Assembly (NCBI RefSeq): GCF_041052385.1
Contig: NZ_CP163439.1
Location: 6,561,001 to 6,625,000 of the forward strand
Length of the DNA: 64,000 nucleotides
DNA from: Streptomyces sp. R28
GTDB taxonomy: Bacteria; Actinomycetota; Actinomycetes; Streptomycetales; Streptomycetaceae
Direction of reading: 5' to 3'
Part shown: piece after piece, positions 50,716 to 59,672 of the stretch
Position numbering within the stretch: position 1 is the stretch's first letter
Layout of the letters: every line of letters starts with the position of its first letter
The notes under the pieces: generated by a model
Seen by the model: the letters and a program-made list of their open reading frames with translations, nothing else
Databases searched by the model: none
Told to the model about the DNA's origin: nothing
Made by a program: the position numbers and the translations under genes

Positions 50716-52389
50716 GTGAGCCAGCACAAGCACAGGCGCCGGGCACCGGCGAAGAGGGCGCTGAAGCAGACGTGGGTGCTGATCGTCGCGGTGGTCGTCG
50801 TGACGGTCGCGGCCGGGGTGAGTCTCGGGCTGCTGGCCACCGGCGACGACGGAGGGCCTACCGGGTCGCAGCAGGGGCGGTCGGCCGCGGGCACGTCCGA
50901 GGCCGCTTCGTCCTCCGCGCCGAGGAAGAAGGCGAGCCCGACTCCGAAGCCCACCCGGTCGTACCCGCTCTCGAAGGCCCCCCGCACCATCCCGGCCGTG
51001 ACCTCCCACACCGCCGCCCGCGGGCCCGGCTGGCGTCCGGCGCGCGGGGAGCGGGTCGTCGTGAGCGACGCGGAGCTCGCCGACGAGGGGCGGCTCGTCG
51101 CCGGTGAGCTGGGGCTGACGTACGCCGGCGAGAAGGACGACGTGCGGGCCGGGGACCTGCGGCTGGCCCTGAACGGCGACGAAGGCGCCGACCCGGAGTC
51201 GTACACCATGACCGTGCGCGGCGGGCGGGTGACCATCAGCGGGCCGGCTGAGGCGGGGGTCTTCTACGGGACGCGGACACTCAAGCAGGAGGTGCACGGC
51301 GGGGGCACAGCGCCGGAGGGGGTCGTGCGGGACGAGCCGGCCAAGCCCGTGCGCGGGTTCATGCTCGACATCGCCCGCAAGCACTTCAGCGCCGACTGGA
51401 TCGAGGATCGGGTGCGGGAGCTGGGGGACCTGAAGTTCAACCAGCTGGGGCTGCACTTCTCCGACGACCAGGGGTTTCGGATCGAGTCCGATTCGCATCG
51501 CGAGATCGTGTCCCAGCAGCATCTGACCAAGGTGCAGGTCAGGAAGATCGTCAAGCTGGCGGCCGACCGGCACATCACCGTCGTGCCCGAGATCGACTCG
51601 CCCGGGCACCTCGGGGCGGTCATCGCCGCGCACCCGGAGCTGCAGCTGCGCAACGCGTCGGGAGTCGCCACGCGCGGGGCGATCGACATCTCCGACCCCG
51701 ACTCCGCCGCCATCGTCGACGATCTGCTCAACGAGTACGCCGGTCTCTTTCCCGGCAACCAGTGGCATCTCGGCGGGGACGAATACCAGGCGCTGACCGT
51801 GTCCGACCCGGAGCTGAGCTATCCGAAGCTCGCCGCCGCCGCGCGGGAGGCCTACGGCTCCGGCGGGACCGTCGCCGACCTGACCACCGGGTGGCTCAAC
51901 GACCGCGCCGACACGGTCCGGGCCCACGACCGGGTTCCCCGCGCCTGGAACGACGGGTTCTTCCGCGACACGTCCGTCCAGCCGGACAAGGAGATCCAGG
52001 TCGCGTACTGGACCGGCAAGGAGATCGGGGCGCGGGTGCCGGTGGAGTATCTGAAGGCCGGGCGCGAGCTGATCAACTACAACGACGAGTTCCTGTACTA
52101 CGTGCTCGGGCAGCCGCAGACCTTCGTCTATCCCACGGGGCAGCGGATCTACGAGCAGTGGACGCCGCGGGTCGTGCGGGGGACGGCGGCCGTGCCGGCC
52201 GGTTACGACGACCAGATCCTGGGCGGCTCCTTCGCGGTGTGGTGCGACCTGTCGAACGCGCAGACTCAGGCGCAGGTCGCGGCCGGGATCCGGATGCCGT
52301 TGCGGGCCACGGTGCAGAAGCTGTGGGACGCGGGGAAGCCGGAGCTGTCCTGGACGGAGTTCAGGGCGCTCGCCGACCGGCTGAGCTGA
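50716..52389 (+). CDS. Membrane-anchored beta-N-acetylhexosaminidase (GH20)
   Basis: 557 residues. A basic N-terminus and transmembrane anchor (about 19-40: TWVLIVAVVVVTVAAGVSLGLL) precede a Ser/Pro linker. The GH20 N-terminal alpha/beta domain (about 100-205) and catalytic barrel (about 212-550) follow: RGFMLDIARKHFSADWIEDRVRELG, QLGLHFSDDQGFRIES, VVPEIDSPGHLGAV, and the catalytic pair Asp355-Glu356 in WHLGGDEYQ. It releases terminal GlcNAc/GalNAc from chitin, peptidoglycan fragments or glycoconjugates. The anchor implies action at the cell surface rather than free secretion. The start GTG is likely leaderless. Confidence 0.93.
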   Translation: MSQHKHRRRAPAKRALKQTWVLIVAVVVVTVAAGVSLGLLATGDDGGPTGSQQGRSAAGTSEAASSSAPRKKASPTPKPTRSYPLSKAPRTIPAVTSHTAARGPGWRPARGERVVVSDAELADEGRLVAGELGLTYAGEKDDVRAGDLRLALNGDEGADPESYTMTVRGGRVTISGPAEAGVFYGTRTLKQEVHGGGTAPEGVVRDEPAKPVRGFMLDIARKHFSADWIEDRVRELGDLKFNQLGLHFSDDQGFRIESDSHREIVSQQHLTKVQVRKIVKLAADRHITVVPEIDSPGHLGAVIAAHPELQLRNASGVATRGAIDISDPDSAAIVDDLLNEYAGLFPGNQWHLGGDEYQALTVSDPELSYPKLAAAAREAYGSGGTVADLTTGWLNDRADTVRAHDRVPRAWNDGFFRDTSVQPDKEIQVAYWTGKEIGARVPVEYLKAGRELINYNDEFLYYVLGQPQTFVYPTGQRIYEQWTPRVVRGTAAVPAGYDDQILGGSFAVWCDLSNAQTQAQVAAGIRMPLRATVQKLWDAGKPELSWTEFRALADRLS

Positions 52390-52473
52390 GGATTTGGCCC
52401 ATACGGCTGCGAACCCGCGTACGACTGTGGTGTATTCGGCCCGAGCCGAACCGAGCAGCCAGGGGGAACCGGG

Positions 52474-52971
52474 ATGGGCTACTGGGGGTACTTCGTCGTG
52501 GGCCGCGGTGAGCGGCCGCTGGCGGACCTGGAGGCGCTGGCGGGCGCCGAGGGCATGACCCTGCGCGATCGGGCGCCGGGCGGCTGGCAGGTGTGGGAGT
52601 ACCCGAGCGGGGAGGGCGAGGTCGGGAGCATGAACGCCCTGGCCCGCGAGACCGGGGCGCCCGCGCTCTTCGGGTACGTCATGGACAGCGACTGCGTGGT
52701 CGTGGAGGCCGCGGCGCCCGAGAGCGGGGCGTGGACGACCTGTCTGGCACGGGGCGCGATGGCCGGGTACCTCGGTGAGGACGGGCTCACGGTCGAGGAC
52801 TACTTCCTCGAACCCCCTGACGCCGCCGAGCGGGCCGTCGCCTGGGCCGCCGAGGCCGGGCACGAGGTGAACGCCGAGCCGTTGATCGACGTACTCACCG
52901 CTGAAGCGGACCCCATGGCCGAAAACCTCTTCTTCCGGCTGCTCGACCGGCTCGGCGTCGTGCCGCTGTGA
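52474..52971 (+). CDS. Conserved hypothetical protein, 165 residues
   Basis: Soluble, acidic, alpha/beta-looking protein starting MGYWGYFVVGRGERPLADLEAL, with ALFGYVMDSDCVVVEAA and a C-terminal region DVLTAEADPMAENLFFRLLDRLGV. No signal peptide or membrane helix. Not recognised as a named family. AGGGGGAACC precedes the ATG. The leader carries TTCGGC-CCGA-GCCGAA (52435-52450). Neighbours (hexosaminidase, unknown protein) give no clear clue. Confidence 0.78.
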   Translation: MGYWGYFVVGRGERPLADLEALAGAEGMTLRDRAPGGWQVWEYPSGEGEVGSMNALARETGAPALFGYVMDSDCVVVEAAAPESGAWTTCLARGAMAGYLGEDGLTVEDYFLEPPDAAERAVAWAAEAGHEVNAEPLIDVLTAEADPMAENLFFRLLDRLGVVPL

Positions 52972-53088
52972 CACTCACGGGCCGTTGCACGCAGTAAGGG
53001 GAAGTGTGGGCTCCGTTAAGGAAGGAGCCTTCCAGGGGCCTGTGCGGGGACCCCGACCCTCATGACTGACCCGCTTAGGGAGGCGTGG

Positions 53089-53700
53089 ATGAGCCTGGTG
53101 GAACTGATCGCTCAGGCCGACGAACGCGGACTGGCCGCCGGTGGGTTGGCTTGTTTGGATCGGTGTGTGCCCCTGCTGGGCGGTGACGACGAGGTGCTGC
53201 GGCCGCTGTGGGCGAACCTCGCGGCCGGCGGGGATCCGGCCGCGTGGGGCGAACTGCTGGACCAGGTGCGCGCCAAGCTGGGCGTCGCGGAGGTCGTGGA
53301 CGACGAGGACGTCGAGGACGAGGCCGCGCTGCTCGCCCGGCGGATGCTGGCCGCCGCTCCTGCCGTACGGTCCGCCCCCGAGGCACGCATATGGGCCGAC
53401 GCCTGCTCGGTCGCCTCGCTGCAGATACACCGGCTGCTCGACCCCGCGGAGGACGACGCGACCTCGGCCGACGCCCTGCCTCAGGCACTCAACTCCGTTC
53501 GGGCAGGTGGGGCCGTCGTCGAGGGGCGTGCGCAGGGCATGTCGCCGCTCGTTGCCGCCGAACTGCGCCGCCAGGTGAGCGTCCTGGAACTCCTCGCCCA
53601 GCACGGGGCGGGCGGACTGCGCCGGGCGCTGGAGGTGTCGACGGAAGGGCGGCGCGTGCTGCGGGCGGTGGTGTCGCGGCGGGCTCGCGGGAGGGCCTGA
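53089..53700 (+). CDS. Conserved hypothetical helical protein
   Basis: 203 residues, mostly helical, no signal or membrane segment: MSLVELIAQADERGLAAGGLACLDRCVPLLG, ARRMLAAAPAVRSAPEARIWADACSVASL, LVAAELRRQVSVLELLAQHGAGGLRRALEVS. The ATG at 53089 was preferred over one at 53062 because GGGAGG lies 5 bases upstream. Not recognised; similar proteins are, from memory, common in streptomycetes. Function unknown. Confidence 0.78.
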   Translation: MSLVELIAQADERGLAAGGLACLDRCVPLLGGDDEVLRPLWANLAAGGDPAAWGELLDQVRAKLGVAEVVDDEDVEDEAALLARRMLAAAPAVRSAPEARIWADACSVASLQIHRLLDPAEDDATSADALPQALNSVRAGGAVVEGRAQGMSPLVAAELRRQVSVLELLAQHGAGGLRRALEVSTEGRRVLRAVVSRRARGRA

Positions 53701-53740
53701 CGCCAGGCGCACCCGTGACCGCCCGGTCCCTCCCGGGCCG

Positions 53741-54235
53741 TCAGCTCATCAGCCACTTCACCACCGCGTCGCCGTAGTCGGCCGTCCGCGCGTAGAAGGC
53801 GGTCAGGTCGCGGTGGGTCGCCGCGAACAGGCCGCGCATCTCGGGTTCCGCGTCCGGTGCGCCGTACGGCCGCAGCAGCTGCACGCGCGCGTGCCGCCAC
53901 AGGTCGTCGAAGTCGGCCGCCCTGAGGTAGTCGGCGACCTCGGTCACCTGGGACGCGGTGAGCACCAGGAACGGGGGCAGTGCCGAGTGGGTGTGGAACA
54001 CCGGTCGGCCGCCGAGGACCACATGGGTGCGGGGGCCTTCCGGTGCGTGGTTCGGGGGGATGCCGCAGTAGAGGAGCTCGACCTCGCCGTAGAGCCTGTC
54101 GAGCACCTCCTCGCGATGCCGGCCGATCCGCTCCCGCACGGTGTCCCAGTCGTCCTCGAAGAGGCGCTGGAACCAGGTCGCGCTGTTGCGCAGCGCCGGG
54201 GGCGGCACCGCGCGGAGATGGAAGTACATGCTCAT
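53741..54235 (-). CDS. DUF1877 (YfbM)-family protein
   Basis: 164 residues starting MSMYFHLRAVPPPAL, the typical YfbM/DUF1877 opening. LLYCGIPPNHAPEGPRTHVVLGGRPV, LTASQVTEVADYLRAADFDDL and DYGDAVVKWL at the end are also characteristic. Small soluble proteins of unknown function, some near toxin or immunity genes. The ATG at 54235 was chosen by family fit. Divergent from the next gene; a 24-bp palindrome lies between them. Confidence 0.85.
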   Translation of the reverse strand: MSMYFHLRAVPPPALRNSATWFQRLFEDDWDTVRERIGRHREEVLDRLYGEVELLYCGIPPNHAPEGPRTHVVLGGRPVFHTHSALPPFLVLTASQVTEVADYLRAADFDDLWRHARVQLLRPYGAPDAEPEMRGLFAATHRDLTAFYARTADYGDAVVKWLMS

Positions 54236-54273
54236 CAGTGACTGGAGCGCACAGGAGCGGCGAAGCGTCACTC

Positions 54274-54305
54274 ACGCGTCAACCCGGGTTGACGCGTAAA
54301 CCCGG
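54274..54305. promoter_or_regulatory. 24-bp perfect palindrome with an overlapping second inverted repeat
   Basis: 54274-54297 is a perfect palindrome: ACGCGTCAACCC followed immediately by its reverse complement. A second inverted repeat, CCGGGTT-N8-AACCCGG (54284-54305), overlaps it. The palindrome contains TTGACG in both directions. It sits 39 bases before the DUF1877 start in a divergent gap, so it is probably a regulator site for one or both genes. Confidence 0.7.
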
Positions 54306-54419
54306 TTCCTGGGGGAGTCCTGTGCCTGTGCTGGGGTGGAGGTGCGGCGGTCCTGCACCGGTCCCGGGCAGTCCTCGGATCCGGGTGACGAAACGCTGTT
54401 CGGGCACGCTCTCAAGAAT

Positions 54420-54815
54420 GTGACGACTCAGCAGGAAACCAGGCCCCCAGCCGCTTCGAAGCCGGTGCGGTGGGCGGCGGACGCGGTGGCGACGATGCGC
54501 GAGGGGGCGCGGCTGCGGCTCGACTACTCGGCGCAGAGCCTGTGGCGGGTCGACCGGATGATCGAGGGGCTGCGCGGTGAACGGACGCCGTACGCCGCCG
54601 TGGAGAACGTGCTGCGCGGTCTCGGTGCGTACGCCGGTGAGGTGATCGCCCGTCAGACCGGCGCCGAGTGGTGGGCGTCGGGCGGCGACTTCTGGATCCG
54701 CACGCCCGACGGACGGCTGTGGGACCCGATCGACGAGGCGCGGCGGTGTTTCGCGGGTGACGGGTCGCTGCGGTTGCTGTGCCGGGACGCGACGCGTGGG
54801 GAGTCGCGGCGGTAG
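54420..54815 (+). CDS. Small hypothetical protein
   Basis: 131 residues, no signal or membrane segment. Visible: ADAVATMREGARLRLDYSAQSLWRVDRMIEGLRGE, YAAVENVLRGLGAYAGEVIARQTGAEWWASGGDFWIRTPDGRLWDPIDEARRC. The middle part resembles short domains that in other proteins precede or follow peptidase-like modules, but I cannot name it. Starts at GTG 54420; AAGA is the only ribosome-site hint. Followed by a strong shared terminator. Confidence 0.75.
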   Translation: MTTQQETRPPAASKPVRWAADAVATMREGARLRLDYSAQSLWRVDRMIEGLRGERTPYAAVENVLRGLGAYAGEVIARQTGAEWWASGGDFWIRTPDGRLWDPIDEARRCFAGDGSLRLLCRDATRGESRR

Positions 54816-54904
54816 GCGACGGCATGGGCACGCCCCGGCCGTGAACCGGGCCGTGAGCGGCCGCCACCGCGTGACATGACCGGCCGTGCCCCCGTGACAT
54901 GACT

Positions 54905-54940
54905 CGGCCGGGACCCCGTGAATGGGCGGGGTCCCGGCCG
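54905..54940. terminator. Bidirectional terminator before the amidase gene 3' end
   Basis: Perfect 14-bp stem CGGCCGGGACCCCG / CGGGGTCCCGGCCG with an 8-base loop. It serves the convergent genes at 54815 and 54981. Upstream lies a duplicated CGTGACATGAC element (54871 and 54894). Confidence 0.85.
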
Positions 54941-54980
54941 GGTCAGGTGGTCCTCGACGGGTTGCGAGGCGCTCGACGGG

Positions 54981-57713
54981 TTACGGCGTCAGCGTCTGGC
55001 CCAGGTGGGCGTCCGTCGGGGTGCCCAGGGTGGTCTTGCTGTAGATGACCGCCTGGCTGTAGCCGAGGCTCGTGCTGTTGCTCGGGAGGTACAGCACGAT
55101 GCCGTCCGTGCCGTCCTCGCCCTCCGCGCCGAACGTCAGGTCCGCGGTGCCGTAGCCCGACAGGTCCGTCAGCGAGCCGGAGGAGCCGAACAGGTCGCCG
55201 GTCTCCGCCGCGCCGGGGACGCCGGAGGTGTCCTGCGAGATCGCCAGCGAGCCGGTGCCGGTCAGGCCGGAGGCCGTGCCCTTGACCAGGATCGCGTCGC
55301 CCGCGTCGGACTGGTTCACACCGCTGCGGGGGAAGTCCTCGCCGGGGGCGCCGGCGAGGGCGTCCGCGTAGCCGTCGGCGTCGTAGTCGCCGACCGAGAC
55401 CGAGGCGCCGAAGTTGTCGCCGGACTCGTTGCCGCCGGGGACGTCGGTCGTGTCCTGGTGGATCGTCGTCATGCCGGTGGTGGTGAAGCCGGCGGACGTG
55501 CCGGGGACCATGGTGATCTGGCCGCCGGACTTGCCGCCCGACTCGGACGCCACCGGCTGGCCGATGACGATGTCGTCGTAGCCGTTGCCGTTGACGTCGC
55601 CCGCGGCGATGGAGCGGCCGCCCTTGACGGAGATCACGCCGACCTTGGTGAGGCCGGTCGCCGAGCCCGCGAAGCGGACCACGCGGCCGATGCCGCCGGT
55701 GTCGCGGTAGTTGAGGGCGACGTCCCCGTAGCCGTCCCGGTTGAAGTCGCCGGTCGCCGCGTCCAGGTAGGCGACGGCGCCCGTGGCGGAGGTGAGGGTG
55801 CCGGTCGCCGTGGCGCCGCCGGTCAGCCGCGCGTTCCAGTTGCCGCCCTTGCCGGTGCCGGCCGCGAACACGTCCGCCTTGCCGTCGCCGTTGAAGTCGC
55901 CGACCGCCACCGTGGAGCCGAGCTTGGCGCCGGTCGCCGTGACACTGCCCGAGGTGGTGTAGGTGAAGCCGGTGTCGAGACCCGGGCCGTACAGCACCGT
56001 GACCGAGCCCCGGTCCGCGTGGCCGCTGGTGTCGTCCTCGCCGGGCGCGCCGATCGCGAGGTCCGCGTAGCCGTCGCCGTTGACGTCGCCCCATGCGGTG
56101 GCGGCGCCGAAGTTGTCGCCGGACTCGTGGGAGCCGGGGACGCCGGTGCTGTTCTGGGTGAGCGTCCGCTTCGAGGCGGTGACCGGGCCGTCGATGCCGC
56201 CCGGGACGACGGTGAGGGTGCCGCCGTTGCTCAGCGCGCGGGGCGTGCCCGTGACCAGGTCGGTGATGCCGTCCCGGTCGAAGTCCGAGGTGGCCAGGGC
56301 GTGCGAGATGCCCGGGGTCTTGGCGACCTGGGCGATCCGGGTCAGCTTGGAGTAGAGGTTCGCGCCGGGGCAGGCCGTGGCGTTGGTGTCCCGGTGGCCG
56401 AAGACCCGCGGCAGGGTGATCGACTGGCCCATCGGGACCTTGTTGCCGTCGACGCCCTGTTCCGCGCCCGAGGTGAGGGTCACCTTGCCGGTCGGGTCGA
56501 TGCCGTACATCCCGAACTTCCAGGCCACGATCCGGGAGATCGCGTCCATCGCGGCGCGACTCGGCTTGGCCGTCTCGAAGTTGCCTATGTACGAGATGCC
56601 GACCGTGTTGGTGTTGAAGCCGACGTCGTGCGCGCCGCGCACCGGCAGGTCCATGCCGCCGCTGCGGCCCTCGAAGATCTGGCCGCACTTGTCGACGACG
56701 AAGTTGTAGCCGACGTCGAAGTAGCCGCGGGCGAAGTGCGCCTGCTGGATGGAGCGCATCCGGGCCCGGGACTCGCCGCAGGACAGGGTGTTGTCGCTGT
56801 CCTCGCCGGTGTGGTGGACGACGGCGGCCTTGATCTCGGTGCCGTACTCCGGCGTGCCGTCGTAGTCCGTCGACGCGCCCCACTCGGCCTGCGTGATGAC
56901 CGGCGGCTTGACGACCGTCGAGGGCCGGGGCGCGGGGACGGTGGAGGTCGGGGAGGGGGAGGCGGTCGGGGACGCGGAATCGGTGGGCGTCTCGGTGACC
57001 GTCGGGGAGCCTGTGGGCGTCGGGGTGCCCGTGGGCTCCGGGGTGCCGGTGGGCGTGGCCGAGTCGGTCGGCGCGACCGTCTCGGTGGGGGTGGCCGGGT
57101 CCGTCGGCACCGGGGTCTCGGTCGCCGGTGCCGTGGTCTCCTCCGCCGCGAAGGCGGCCGGCTGCAACGCGTCCTTCGGGTCCGTGCCGGGGTCGATCAG
57201 CTTGACGTCCATGCCGGTCGGCTGGCCGCTCGCCTCGGTGCCGTCCGCGTTCACGAGGCGCACCTCGACGCCGTCGGAGTCACCGGTCCACACCGACTCC
57301 GTACCGCCGCGAAGGTCGGCCCGCGCGCCCTCGGCGCCGTCCGCCTGGCTGGGCTCGAGCGTGACCTTCTGCCAGGCCGACCACGCGCCGCTCTCGATGT
57401 CCCGGGTGCGCACCTCGGGCGTGCCCTTGGCCTTCGCGTCGGGGTCGTTCCAGGTCAGCACGACCGCGCTGAAGCGGTCGGTGCCCCGCTTGGCCAGGCC
57501 CCGGCGGCCCGAGCCGCGGTCCTTGAGCTTGAGCGTGTGGATCGACGGCTCGCGGCTGTCCCGCTTGGCGTCGGCCGGCGTGGACGGATCCGCGATCGCG
57601 TACGTCACGACGCCGGCACCGCTCAGCACGACGGCTCCCACCGTCAGCCACGCACGTCTCTTCAGACTGAGCGGTTTGTACGCATGGGTCCTGCGAGGAC
57701 TCAACTGTCCCAC
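54981..57713 (-). CDS. Secreted PGRP-type N-acetylmuramoyl-L-alanine amidase with FG-GAP repeats
   Basis: 910 residues. The N-terminal signal/anchor (WLTVGAVVLSGAGVVTYAIA) is followed by a ~140-residue beta domain (FSAVVLTWNDPDAKA, WQKVTLEPS), a Pro/Thr/Ser repeat linker (about 190-268), then the amidase (about 275-440). The amidase has ITQAEWGAS, VVHHTGEDS (zinc His300), YFDVGYNFVVDKCGQIFEGR and GHRDTNATACPG (His and Cys zinc ligands). From about 465 to the end are about seven FG-GAP/VCBS blades (DVNGDGYADLAIGAPGE, DFNGDGKADVF, DVNGNGYDDIVIG, DYDADGYADALAGAPGE) with calcium-binding Asp-rich loops, making a beta-propeller. It cleaves peptide stems from glycan strands outside the cell. The GTG start is uncertain. 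Confidence 0.93.
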   Translation of the reverse strand: MGQLSPRRTHAYKPLSLKRRAWLTVGAVVLSGAGVVTYAIADPSTPADAKRDSREPSIHTLKLKDRGSGRRGLAKRGTDRFSAVVLTWNDPDAKAKGTPEVRTRDIESGAWSAWQKVTLEPSQADGAEGARADLRGGTESVWTGDSDGVEVRLVNADGTEASGQPTGMDVKLIDPGTDPKDALQPAAFAAEETTAPATETPVPTDPATPTETVAPTDSATPTGTPEPTGTPTPTGSPTVTETPTDSASPTASPSPTSTVPAPRPSTVVKPPVITQAEWGASTDYDGTPEYGTEIKAAVVHHTGEDSDNTLSCGESRARMRSIQQAHFARGYFDVGYNFVVDKCGQIFEGRSGGMDLPVRGAHDVGFNTNTVGISYIGNFETAKPSRAAMDAISRIVAWKFGMYGIDPTGKVTLTSGAEQGVDGNKVPMGQSITLPRVFGHRDTNATACPGANLYSKLTRIAQVAKTPGISHALATSDFDRDGITDLVTGTPRALSNGGTLTVVPGGIDGPVTASKRTLTQNSTGVPGSHESGDNFGAATAWGDVNGDGYADLAIGAPGEDDTSGHADRGSVTVLYGPGLDTGFTYTTSGSVTATGAKLGSTVAVGDFNGDGKADVFAAGTGKGGNWNARLTGGATATGTLTSATGAVAYLDAATGDFNRDGYGDVALNYRDTGGIGRVVRFAGSATGLTKVGVISVKGGRSIAAGDVNGNGYDDIVIGQPVASESGGKSGGQITMVPGTSAGFTTTGMTTIHQDTTDVPGGNESGDNFGASVSVGDYDADGYADALAGAPGEDFPRSGVNQSDAGDAILVKGTASGLTGTGSLAISQDTSGVPGAAETGDLFGSSGSLTDLSGYGTADLTFGAEGEDGTDGIVLYLPSNSTSLGYSQAVIYSKTTLGTPTDAHLGQTLTP

Positions 57714-57738
57714 CCCTAGGAAATGGTCACGGTCGCAT

Positions 57739-57755
57739 CACCTGTCACACAGGTG
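57739..57755. promoter_or_regulatory. 17-bp palindrome upstream of the amidase gene
   Basis: CACCTGT-CAC-ACAGGTG, 26 bases before the amidase start codon: a hairpin in the leader or a regulator site. Confidence 0.5.
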
Positions 57756-57867
57756 GCATCAACGAACAGCGCACAAGGTGCAGAAACTGTCACTCGCTGA
57801 CATGGCGCACCCGACGCGGAGCCCGACCGTCGCCCCACTGCCGTCGGCTCGCGGGGCCCATGAGGGG

Positions 57868-57900
57868 GCGGGGCCGGATCCTCGATGGACGCGGCCCCGC
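57868..57900 (-). terminator. Terminator of the septum-formation-type lipoprotein gene
   Basis: 8-bp stem GCGGGGCC / GGCCCCGC with a 17-base loop, 15 bases beyond the stop at 57915 on the minus strand. Confidence 0.6.
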
Positions 57901-57914
57901 TGGTCCGACCGGCG

Positions 57915-58802
57915 TCAGGCCGCCCAGACCTCGGCTTCGTCGGCCGGGACGGTGGTGGCCAGGCCCAGTTCCTTACGGGCGGCGACCGTCTTGCTCGGGT
58001 CGATGCCGGTGAAGGCCGGGTCGTAGGCGATGTAGAAGGCGTCGGCGTCGGCGGCGTTCGCGGCCGCCTTCCAGTGCCCGGCCGCCTTCTTCAGCTGCTC
58101 GCGGAGCTTGCCGACCTCCGCGCCCTCGATGCCCTTCAGGCCCTCGAGGTGCGCGTCCAGGGCGGATGAGACGGCCTTGGCCTGCGCCTTGTAGGCGGCC
58201 AGGTCCTCCTCGACGTCCTTGTCGGACTGGTTCGCCCACAGGGCGTCGTAGACGGCGTTCGAACCCTTCAGAAACGTGCTCTGCTCGGGCTTGAAGGACT
58301 TCGCGTCGGCGTCCAACGAGCCGGTGAACGTGCCCGACTCCTTGTTGTACGTGCAGGTCACGGCGCGGTCGCCGGTCGCCCAGCTCTCCTTGGTCGGGGT
58401 GTAGTAGAAGATGGCGACGCCCTTGGGGAGCGCCCAGGTGTCCGGGGCGAACTTCCCCGCCTCGACCGGGCAACGCTCGTCGGCGATCGCCGAGATCGCG
58501 TCGTCGCCGGGGTACGAGGCCTTGTCGTCGATCTTGAAATCGGCGACGACCTGCCCCGTGTGGCCCTCGGCGCAGGGCACGATCTCGACGAGGACCTCCT
58601 CGCCCTCGCCCTTGGTGTTGGGGTTGTAGCAGTCCCCGATCTCCAGCGAGAAAACCGACCGCTGGCGGGCCACCTTCTTCGCGCCGTCCTTGGCGCTGTC
58701 GACGGCGTCCGATACATCCGAACACCCCGCCGCACCGAGGGCGAGCAGGGCAACGGCGGCGGATATGCCGCGAAGGGAACGGCGAGGTCTAAGGACCGAC
58801 AT
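57915..58802 (-). CDS. Septum-formation-family lipoprotein
   Basis: 295 residues. The signal peptide has the lipobox GAAGC (Cys about residue 27). A domain with VFSLEIGDCYNPN, VEIVPCAEGHTGQVVADFKI, ADERCPVEAGKFAP and VTCTYNKESGTFTGSL follows; its four Cys are typical of the actinobacterial 'septum formation' domain that is often linked to cell division. The C-terminal part is a helical region (KGIEGAEVGKLREQLKKAAGHWKAAANAADADAF). Single gene, divergent from the ECF sigma gene, 279 bases apart. Precise role unknown. Confidence 0.85.
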   Translation of the reverse strand: MSVLRPRRSLRGISAAVALLALGAAGCSDVSDAVDSAKDGAKKVARQRSVFSLEIGDCYNPNTKGEGEEVLVEIVPCAEGHTGQVVADFKIDDKASYPGDDAISAIADERCPVEAGKFAPDTWALPKGVAIFYYTPTKESWATGDRAVTCTYNKESGTFTGSLDADAKSFKPEQSTFLKGSNAVYDALWANQSDKDVEEDLAAYKAQAKAVSSALDAHLEGLKGIEGAEVGKLREQLKKAAGHWKAAANAADADAFYIAYDPAFTGIDPSKTVAARKELGLATTVPADEAEVWAA

Positions 58803-59081
58803 GGCGTGTACATCCTCTTATGTGATCTTTATGAGGGGCGCGCGCATCGTATGCCATTCCTGTGGCAGGGCTGTGCGAAGCCCTTGCCTCCCCCACGGCG
58901 TCTCTGACTCCCGATGAGCCGCAAGGGTTGTATCCCGGGCGCCCTGTGACACTTCTGTGGAGCCGGGCGCTGTTGACCGTGAAGGGACGTGGGCAAGGGT
59001 GGCCGTACCGAGGGGTGCGGATTCGCCGCGAACCGGTACGGACGAGGACAGTTCTTGCGCCAAGGAGGGGAACCCCGCCGC

Positions 59082-59672
59082 GTGCACGCGTACGACGGGG
59101 AATTGGGCGCGGCCGTCGCGCGGGCTCAGGAAGGTGACGAGGCCGCCTTCGCGGTCGCGTACCGGCTGGTGCAGCCAGGACTGCTCGGGTACCTGCGTGG
59201 CCTGGTCGGGGACGACGCCGAGGACGTGGCGTCCGACGCCTGGCTGGAGATCGCCCGGGACCTCGGCCGGTTCAAGGGCGACGGGGCCGGGTTCCGCGGC
59301 TGGAGCGCGACCATCGCCCGGCACCGGGCGCTGGACCATCTGCGCAGGCTGAAGGTACGGCCCCGCTCGTCGGCGCTGGAAAAGGACGTACTGGACCTGC
59401 CCGGTGTGTACAGCACGTACGACCAGGCGCTGGAGTCGATCTCCACGGAGCGCGCCCTGGAGCTGGTCCGCGGGCTGCCGCGGGACCAGGCCGAGGCGGT
59501 GCTGCTGCGGGTGGTCGTCGGCCTCGACGCCCCCGCCGCGGCACGCGTCCTCGACAAACGCCCGGGCGCGGTCCGCACGGCCGCGTACCGGGGGCTCAAG
59601 CGCCTGGCCAAGCAGCTGGGCATCGAAGGTGTGACGGATGACGGCCCCCGGACGCTGGGGGAATCGAAATGA
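59082..59672 (+). CDS. ECF sigma factor, module 1
   Basis: 196 residues. Region 2: AVARAQEGDEAAFAVAYRLVQPGLLGYLRGL, DAEDVASDAWLEIARDLGRFKGDGAGFRGWSATIARHRALDHLRRL. Region 4: LPRDQAEAVLLRVVVGLDAPAAARVLDKRPGAVRTAAYRGLKRLAKQLG. The region-4 helix-turn-helix matches the sigma factor at 61023 almost residue for residue (KRPGAVRTAA-RGLKRLA), so both may read similar promoters. The GTG at 59082 is preferred (AAGGAGG upstream); an upstream GTG at 58989 would add 31 residues with poor codon bias. Probably paired with the membrane protein at 59883. Confidence 0.9.
   Translation: MHAYDGELGAAVARAQEGDEAAFAVAYRLVQPGLLGYLRGLVGDDAEDVASDAWLEIARDLGRFKGDGAGFRGWSATIARHRALDHLRRLKVRPRSSALEKDVLDLPGVYSTYDQALESISTERALELVRGLPRDQAEAVLLRVVVGLDAPAAARVLDKRPGAVRTAAYRGLKRLAKQLGIEGVTDDGPRTLGESK

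Noticed and set aside
53009..53029. Terminator after the 165-residue hypothetical gene
   Set aside because: Only a 6-bp stem GGCTCC/GGAGCC with a 9-base loop; not distinguishable from chance at this GC content.
54918..57719. Open frame of 933 codons on the plus strand
   Set aside because: Antisense shadow of the amidase gene; the opposite strand shows signal peptide, zinc motifs and FG-GAP repeats, while this frame is low-complexity Val/Gly/Arg.
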